Positions 58,667 to 64,000 of a stretch of 64,000 bases of DNA are shown one piece after another. The stretch is from Campylobacter devanensis (GTDB taxonomy: Bacteria > Campylobacterota > Campylobacteria > Campylobacterales > Campylobacteraceae), in NCBI RefSeq assembly GCF_002139915.1, contig NZ_CP018788.1, positions 186,001 to 250,000 on the forward strand. The letters run 5' to 3'. The first letter of the stretch is position 1, and every line of letters starts with the position of its first letter. Made by a program: the position numbers and the translations under genes. The notes under the pieces are model-generated. The model was given only the letters and a program-made list of their open reading frames with translations. It had not been told where the DNA came from and did not search any database.

Positions 58667-59999
58667 TTAATGCTTTTAAAAAGAATTTTTCTACCTCTTC
58701 CATCTTTTGAGCGACTAGATTTTCATCCTTGCCCTCTAAGAGTAGTCTAATTAAGTTCTCTGTACCAGAGTAGCGAAATAGTGATCTAATATGGAGTTTT
58801 TCTAGTTCGGATTCAAGCTCTTTTATTCCGCTGATCTGATCAAGTGGGCGTTTTTGTACTATTTTTAAATTTGTTAATTTTTGTGGATATGGTTTGATTT
58901 TTCCAAATATTTCACTAGCTTTTTTACCACTTTTTAATAAGCATGCACTAACTTGAAGTGCTGAGACTAATCCATCTCCGGTTTTAGAAAAGTCGCTAAA
59001 TATGATATGGCCGCTTTGTTCGCCTCCAAAGTTTATCCCATGTTCTTTCATCATCTCTAAGACATATTTATCGCCAACATTTGAGCGTTTTAGGGCAATT
59101 TTGTGTTTGCTTAAGTAATCATCTAAAGCAGCATTGCTCATCACAGTTGTTACTATTGCTTTTTTGCTTAGCATATTGTTATCATCTAAATAGCTAGCCA
59201 ATACCCCAAGAAGCGCATCACCATCGACTACTGTACCTTTTTCATCTACTACAACTAGCCTATCAGCATCTCCATCAAATGCAAATCCTATATCAGCTCT
59301 AAGTCTTTTAACCTCAGTAGCAAGACTCTCAGGATGCAAAGCGCCGCAATTTTCATTAATATTTGAACCATTTGGTTCATCATTTAAAACGATTATTTCA
59401 GCGCCTAATTCGCTAAATACTGTCGGAGCAACTTTATAGGCTGCACCATTTGCTACATCTAGGACAACTCTTAACCCTTTTAAGGTTAGCTCTTTTGGGA
59501 AGGAGTTTTTAATATGTACGATATAGCGACCTATTACATCGTCTATTCTTTTGGCGCTTCCGATATCTAGGCCAGTTTTTTGATTGTGTTGGATTAAATC
59601 TAGATTAAAGTAAATTTCTTCAATCTCTCTTTCATCGGCTTCAGCTAGTTTATTGCCACTCCCATCAAAAAATTTAATTCCATTATCAAAAAATGGATTG
59701 TGACTCGCACTTATCATAATTCCAGCATCACAACGCATATCTTCAGTTAAAAATGCAATAGCAGGAGTTGGCATTGGGCCAATTTGCACTACATCATAGC
59801 CAACTGCTGTAAGTCCTGCTACTATAGCAGTTTCTATCATATAGCCACTTTTTCTTGTATCTTTTCCTACTAGAATTTTATTAGTTTTAGAGTGCGCTCT
59901 AAAGTAAATTCCAGCAGCCATCGCTAGGCGCATAGCAGTCATTGCATCAAGCTTTTTACCTGCTAATCCTCTTACTCCATCAGTTCCAAATAGCTTCAT
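58659..59999 (-). CDS. glmM: Phosphoglucosamine mutase
   Basis: 446 aa. Converts glucosamine-6-P to glucosamine-1-P for peptidoglycan and LOS. Seen: LFGTDGVRG at the start, [19 protein letters not shown] with the phosphorylated serine, AFDGDADR metal loop, [10 protein letters not shown] sugar loop and [13 protein letters not shown] phosphate loop. First gene of the glmM-lspA-TM2 run. Confidence 0.97.
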   Translation of the reverse strand: MKLFGTDGVRGLAGKKLDAMTAMRLAMAAGIYFRAHSKTNKILVGKDTRKSGYMIETAIVAGLTAVGYDVVQIGPMPTPAIAFLTEDMRCDAGIMISASHNPFFDNGIKFFDGSGNKLAEADEREIEEIYFNLDLIQHNQKTGLDIGSAKRIDDVIGRYIVHIKNSFPKELTLKGLRVVLDVANGAAYKVAPTVFSELGAEIIVLNDEPNGSNINENCGALHPESLATEVKRLRADIGFAFDGDADRLVVVDEKGTVVDGDALLGVLASYLDDNNMLSKKAIVTTVMSNAALDDYLSKHKIALKRSNVGDKYVLEMMKEHGINFGGEQSGHIIFSDFSKTGDGLVSALQVSACLLKSGKKASEIFGKIKPYPQKLTNLKIVQKRPLDQISGIKELESELEKLHIRSLFRYSGTENLIRLLLEGKDENLVAQKMEEVEKFFLKALNE

Positions 60000-60131
60000 A
60001 TCATCCTCATAAATTTGTAAATTTAATCGTATTTTAGCTAAAAATGTTAAACTAACAAAAATAGTGCTAGAGTTGGCTATTTTACTATATTAAAAGATAC
60101 TTAAATTCAGTTTTAATTAATAATATTTTGG

Positions 60132-60137
60132 TATAAT
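60132..60137 (+). promoter_or_regulatory. -10 box of rpsT-prfA
   Basis: TATAAT preceded by TTTTGG, 30 bp before the rpsT start. Confidence 0.6.
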
Positions 60138-60167
60138 TCCGAGCTAAAATTATGAAAAAGGTAAGTT

Positions 60168-60434
60168 ATGGCAAATCATAAATCTGCTGAAAAAAGAGCA
60201 AGACAAACCATTAAAAGAACAGAGAGAAATAGATTCTACCGTACAAGACTTAAAAATTTAACAAAAGCGGTAAGAGTTGCAGTAGCTAACAACGATAAAG
60301 AAGCAGCATTATCAGCATTAAAAGATGTAAATAAAAGCTTCCATAGCTTTGTAAACAAAGGTTTCTTGAAAAAAGAGACAGCTTCTAGAAGAGTTAGCCG
60401 CTTAGCAAAATTAGTAAATACATTAGCTGCGTAA
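60168..60434 (+). CDS. rpsT: 30S ribosomal protein S20
   Basis: 88 aa, basic and helical. Seen: [20 protein letters not shown] at the start and the final [19 protein letters not shown], typical of S20, which binds 16S rRNA early in assembly. AAGGT precedes the ATG. prfA starts 8 bp after its stop. Confidence 0.97.
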   Translation: MANHKSAEKRARQTIKRTERNRFYRTRLKNLTKAVRVAVANNDKEAALSALKDVNKSFHSFVNKGFLKKETASRRVSRLAKLVNTLAA

Positions 60435-60442
60435 GCTAGTTT

Positions 60443-61510
60443 ATGCTCGCACAAAAATTACAACCATTCATAGATCGTTTTAGCGAGATTGAGAGCTTGC
60501 TAAGCGATCCATCAGTCATTAGTGATATATCCCGTATGACTGAACTTTCCAAAGAACAGCGAAATTTAGAACCGATTAAAGAAGCTAGTGATAGGTATCT
60601 TAGTATCTTATCAAGTATCGAAGAGAATCGTGAATTATTAGGTGATCCTGAGTTGGGTGAGTTGGCTAAAGATGAGCTTAAAACGCTTGAGCCAGCGCTT
60701 GAGAGATTAGAAAATGAGATTAGAATTTTACTTATCCCAAAAGATCCAAATGATGATAAAAATATATTTTTAGAGCTTAGAGCAGGTACTGGCGGAGATG
60801 AAGCAGCATTATTTGTTGGTGATTTAGCAAATGCATATATGCGCTATACAGAGCAAAGAGGATATAAATTCGAAATTGTTAGTTCTAGCGAGGGAAGTGC
60901 TGGCGGATTTAAAGAGATTATTTTGCTAATAAAAGGTGATGGTGCATATTCAAGACTTAAATTTGAAGGCGGTACCCATAGGGTTCAGCGTGTACCTGAA
61001 ACTGAGTCACAAGGTAGGGTACATACATCTGCTATCACAGTAGCAGTAATGCCAGAAGTGCAAGATAGCGAGATTATTATCAATGAAAATGATCTTAAAA
61101 TCGATGTAATGCGCAGTAGCGGTCATGGTGGTCAAAGCGTAAATACTACTGACTCGGCTGTAAGAATCACGCATAAACCAACTGGTTTGGTAGTTGTCAA
61201 CCAAGATGGCAAAAGTCAGCATAAAAACAAAGAAGCCGCAATGAAGGTTTTAAAAGCTAGATTGTATGAGATGCAAGAAAAAGAGCGTCTAGCAGCCCAA
61301 AGTCAAGAGAGAAAAGATCAAGTCGGAACAGGCGATAGAAGTGGTAGAATTCGTACATACAACTATCCACAAAATAGAATTAGCGACCATAGGATAAACT
61401 TAACTCTATATAGACTTGATGCGATTATGGCCGGAGGGCTATTTGATGAGATTATCGATCCATTAATTGCTGATTATCAAGCAAATGCAATAGCGAGTGC
61501 TGGCTTGTGA
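60443..61510 (+). CDS. prfA: Peptide chain release factor 1
   Basis: 355 aa. Terminates translation at UAA and UAG. Seen: [14 protein letters not shown], the RF1 anticodon-like region in [20 protein letters not shown], and the catalytic GGQ in [18 protein letters not shown]. Read with rpsT, and overlaps mntP by 4 bp. Confidence 0.97.
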   Translation: MLAQKLQPFIDRFSEIESLLSDPSVISDISRMTELSKEQRNLEPIKEASDRYLSILSSIEENRELLGDPELGELAKDELKTLEPALERLENEIRILLIPKDPNDDKNIFLELRAGTGGDEAALFVGDLANAYMRYTEQRGYKFEIVSSSEGSAGGFKEIILLIKGDGAYSRLKFEGGTHRVQRVPETESQGRVHTSAITVAVMPEVQDSEIIINENDLKIDVMRSSGHGGQSVNTTDSAVRITHKPTGLVVVNQDGKSQHKNKEAAMKVLKARLYEMQEKERLAAQSQERKDQVGTGDRSGRIRTYNYPQNRISDHRINLTLYRLDAIMAGGLFDEIIDPLIADYQANAIASAGL

Positions 61511-62067
61511 TGGAGTTGCTGCTTTTGGCTGTGGCACTATCGATGGATAGTGCAGCATTAAGCATAGCCAATGGCGCAAGATGTGGAAAATTAAATTTAT
61601 TTAAAATTAGCAAAATTGCCTTTATTTATGGATTTTTTCAAGCTCTTATGTTGCTTATTGGTTACTTTTTAGGGCTTGAATTTATTAAATATGTCGAAGC
61701 TATTGATCATTATATAGCATTTTTTATATTATTTGTTTTAGGCGCTAAGATGATAAAAGATTCTAGAGAAGAAGAGGATCTAGAGTGTAGTATTGATTTG
61801 AGTTTAAAACTTTTAATAATTGGGGCGATCGCTACTAGTATAGACGCATTGGCTATTGGTGTAGCGCTTAGCTTTGAGGGTGGTAGTATCGCAGTTAGCT
61901 CAATAGTTGTAGGGCTAGTATGTTTTGCTATTTGTATTGTTGCAGTTTATATTGGCAAGTATCTAGGTGAAGCGCTAGAGAAAAAAGCGCTTATTTTGGG
62001 TGGGGTTATCCTTATAATTATCGGATTTAAGATTTTATTAACTCATATTTTTTATTTAGATGCTTAG
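61507..62067 (+). CDS. mntP: MntP-type manganese efflux protein
   Basis: 186 aa with six hydrophobic helices in two repeats. Seen: [15 protein letters not shown] in the first repeat and [16 protein letters not shown] in the second, with the paired aspartates of MntP/UPF0059. It exports Mn2+. Translationally coupled to prfA (4-bp overlap). Its end overlaps the convergent winged-helix gene by 12 bp. Confidence 0.9.
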   Translation: MMELLLLAVALSMDSAALSIANGARCGKLNLFKISKIAFIYGFFQALMLLIGYFLGLEFIKYVEAIDHYIAFFILFVLGAKMIKDSREEEDLECSIDLSLKLLIIGAIATSIDALAIGVALSFEGGSIAVSSIVVGLVCFAICIVAVYIGKYLGEALEKKALILGGVILIIIGFKILLTHIFYLDA

Positions 62068-62307
62068 TTGATATAGGCCATTTTTGATCTTTTTTATAAC
62101 CCTTTTTTGGGTTAGTAAATTTATGGTATCAATGGCCGTTGGTTTGCTGATATTTAGCGTAGCGCATAGCTCTTTTATAGTGTATTTAAATCTCTTATCA
62201 TCATCTAAATTATCTATGATAAACTCTATAATTTCTGATTTTTTATCCCCTAAAATCATACAAATAACACTTTTATATAGAGCTATATTATCCAAATTTA
62301 TCTCCAT
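62056..62307 (-). CDS. Small winged-helix protein behind eptC, RepL-like
   Basis: 83 aa. Two thirds form a winged helix: [20 protein letters not shown] (helix-turn-helix) then [20 protein letters not shown] (wing). The pattern resembles plasmid RepL C-termini and general transcription regulators; I cannot decide which. Its ATG shares one base with the eptC stop, so it is cotranscribed with eptC. Confidence 0.65.
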   Translation of the reverse strand: MEINLDNIALYKSVICMILGDKKSEIIEFIIDNLDDDKRFKYTIKELCATLNISKPTAIDTINLLTQKRVIKKIKNGLYQLSI

Positions 62308-63827
62308 TAATCTTTTTTATACATTATATCTAAGTTTGGATTATAGACGCTTGTTTGGATAGCAAAAAATCCTAGCATAGTGTGAAAAATATTATCATGT
62401 GAAAAGCTATTATCTTTTAATATTTTTAAATTTTCTAGCTGATTTTGATCTTTTAGCCATAGCAGTGCTGGGACTTTGGTTTGAAAATCTGGTGCTAAGA
62501 AATATGGGGCGCCATGAAGGTAAATGCCATTTTCTCCAAGGCTCTCGCCATGGTCGCTAACATAGAATAATCCGGTTTGCATATCGCTTTGTTCTAGCAT
62601 ATCTACTATTTGATTGACTATATAATCTGTGTATAAAATTGTGTTATCATAGGTATTTACTATCTCTTCATAGGTGCAGTTTTTAAGCGTAGCGGTATCG
62701 CAAGTCGGGCTGAATTTAGCAAATTCTTTTGGATATCTTTTGAAATATGTAGGTCCGTGGCTACCTTGGAGATGGATTACTATAAAGCTACTCTCTTTGG
62801 CATTTTGAATTCTATTTTGTATCTCTTCAAGCATAACGCCATCATAGCTATCGCCGCCAAAATTTTTGGTATCTTTTAAGCGAGCGCAGACACCTTTGCA
62901 ATATCCAGAGTTATTTCCTATCCAGCTTACTTTTATCCCAGCAGTCTCTAAGACATCTAGTAAATTTCCGCTATTTTGGGCTATATCAACGGAGAAATTA
63001 TCTCTATTTAAATTTGAAAACATACAAGGCAAGCTTATAGCAGTTGAGGTCCCGCATGAGCTAAATTTAGAAAAGCTTAAAAGGCCATTTTCTTTTGAGT
63101 ATGGATTTGTATCATATTTATCATATCCATTTAGTGAGTAGTTGGCTGCCCTAGCAGTTTCACCAGCTACAAAGACAAATAGCTTTTTTGTCTCTTTTGT
63201 CTGTTTGGCATCAAGGCCAATAGGATTAAATTCGGCCTTTGGCGATAGGGATTTTATATATTTGTAGCTTGAGTATAGTGGATAAAATGGGGTTGTGTAA
63301 AATCTTATTTGATTGTAATTTCTAAAAAATGGGATATAATCTTTGCTTAAAATACCAAAAAGAGAGCCAAAAATCACTAATGAAGAGATTATGAGTATGG
63401 TGCGATTTTTTAAGGCTGTTGAGATATTGGTTTTGGTTATTTTGACTTTTATTATCAAAAATACAGCCACAATGGCTAAAAATATCCAAAATATCATATT
63501 TAAATTTAATAGATCTTGAACCTCTTTGGCGTCTGTTTGAAGGGCGTTTCTTATCATTTCGTTATCTATGATTACCGAGTAGGCATTCATAAAATAGGCC
63601 CCAACAACGCCAACGATGGTTACAAATATTGCTAAAGCCTTTGTGATATAGGGCAAAAATATTAAGCCAAATACAAATACTATTAACGAGTAAAATAGTA
63701 TCGGTAAGGTTAATAAAGTAGAGATATTTTCAGAGAAATTTAAATTTTCAAACCCAAAGGCAAAAAATTTATAATTTAATGCTGTGATAAATAGGGCAAA
63801 ATATAGAATAAATTTGTTTGAGCTCAA
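62307..63827 (-). CDS. eptC: Phosphoethanolamine transferase
   Basis: 506 aa. Five N-terminal transmembrane helices (residues 5-160) then a periplasmic sulfatase-fold domain: FVAGETARAANYSLNGYDKY with the acceptor threonine, SSCGTSTAISLPCMF, VIHLQGSHGPTYFKRYP and YVSDHGESLGENGIYLHG for zinc. In C. jejuni EptC (Cj0256) modifies lipid A, the LOS core, FlgG and N-glycans. It diverges from xth as in C. jejuni, which supports the symbol. Confidence 0.92.
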   Translation of the reverse strand: MSSNKFILYFALFITALNYKFFAFGFENLNFSENISTLLTLPILFYSLIVFVFGLIFLPYITKALAIFVTIVGVVGAYFMNAYSVIIDNEMIRNALQTDAKEVQDLLNLNMIFWIFLAIVAVFLIIKVKITKTNISTALKNRTILIISSLVIFGSLFGILSKDYIPFFRNYNQIRFYTTPFYPLYSSYKYIKSLSPKAEFNPIGLDAKQTKETKKLFVFVAGETARAANYSLNGYDKYDTNPYSKENGLLSFSKFSSCGTSTAISLPCMFSNLNRDNFSVDIAQNSGNLLDVLETAGIKVSWIGNNSGYCKGVCARLKDTKNFGGDSYDGVMLEEIQNRIQNAKESSFIVIHLQGSHGPTYFKRYPKEFAKFSPTCDTATLKNCTYEEIVNTYDNTILYTDYIVNQIVDMLEQSDMQTGLFYVSDHGESLGENGIYLHGAPYFLAPDFQTKVPALLWLKDQNQLENLKILKDNSFSHDNIFHTMLGFFAIQTSVYNPNLDIMYKKD

Positions 63828-63941
63828 TATAATTTCCTTTGAATTAAATTAAAAAAGATAGATTATATAGTTAATTAGTAATTTAATGATAAAAATATGG
63901 TTAATGATTGTAAATTTTAAAAAATATTTTAAAATTTGAAT

Positions 63942-63947
63942 TATAAT
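63942..63947 (+). promoter_or_regulatory. -10 box of xth
   Basis: TATAAT preceded by TTTGAAT, 21 bp before the xth start; AAAAGGA is the ribosome site. Confidence 0.55.
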
Positions 63948-63968
63948 GAGATTAAAAAAGGATTAAAT

Positions 63969-64000
63969 TTGAGATTGATTTCGTGGAATGTCAATGGGCT
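63969..64000 (+). CDS. xth: Exonuclease III (start only, runs off the window)
   Basis: Only about 10 residues are visible from a TTG start with AAGGA upstream: MRLISWNVNG, the invariant first strand of ExoIII/APE1-type AP endonucleases. The divergent placement next to eptC equals C. jejuni Cj0255c-Cj0256. Confidence 0.8.
   Translation, partial: MRLISWNVNG

Overview
The window is chromosomal DNA of a Campylobacter (epsilon-proteobacterium). This is supported by strong AT bias, TATAAT -10 boxes without clear -35 boxes, two sigma-54 promoters before fliK and flgD-flgE, the phosphoethanolamine transferase eptC diverging from an exonuclease III gene, a CiaD-like gene between a TPR gene and cca, and a paired dynamin locus like Cj0411/Cj0412 of C. 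jejuni. Gene order does not match C. jejuni closely, so a C. fetus/hyointestinalis/lanienae-type species is my guess; I cannot name it from sequence alone.

Layout. 1-5.9 kb: minus-strand operon of two bacterial dynamins and a RavA/MoxR-type AAA+ ATPase (cut by the window edge), plus a small membrane-anchored protein. 5.9-18.5 kb: accessory DNA at a tRNA-Ala gene. A decayed integrase and an att-like sequence mark an older element. The younger island runs from about 6803 to the tRNA-Ala 3' end. It holds a 94-bp inverted-repeat pair, candidate structured RNAs, a small PBECR-like protein, an unknown 204-aa gene, an AlpA-like regulator, a RepA-like AAA+ ATPase, a large imperfect palindrome that looks like an origin, and an integrase broken by a 164-bp tandem duplication. 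Inside the island sits a complete IS1595-family transposon (10922-16643, 8-bp target duplication CTAAATCG) whose cargo is a restriction-modification system: HTH controller, fused m5C+m6A methyltransferase and HNH endonuclease.

18.4-37 kb: tRNA cluster (Ala, Gly, Leu, Cys, Ser), an MFS exporter, thyX, a nitroreductase, typA, fliK-flgD-flgE, a decayed acetyltransferase whose tail duplicates the end of a nearby SGNH-like gene, an MGMT-family gene, and ilvD-nhaA-recJ-pyrG. 37-50 kb: a subtilisin-type autotransporter with perfect 228-bp repeats, an iron-type ABC importer, a DJ-1 protein, ppk2, and leuD-leuB-TPR-ciaD-like-cca-ppx-yqeY. 50-64 kb: a SIMPL protein, a type I R-M system (hsdR, a short rlo-like remnant, hsdS, hsdM), tRNA-Met and tRNA-Val, hemJ, a TM2 protein, lspA, glmM, rpsT, prfA, mntP, a small winged-helix gene, eptC and the start of xth.

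The most interesting area is 6.8-18.4 kb. It resembles a small replicating satellite island (integrase, AlpA, RepA-like ATPase, palindromic origin, no virion or conjugation genes). It carries two near-identical pseudoknot-capable RNA elements bracketing a possible ribonuclease-fold protein, and has been invaded by a transposon that delivers a complete R-M system.
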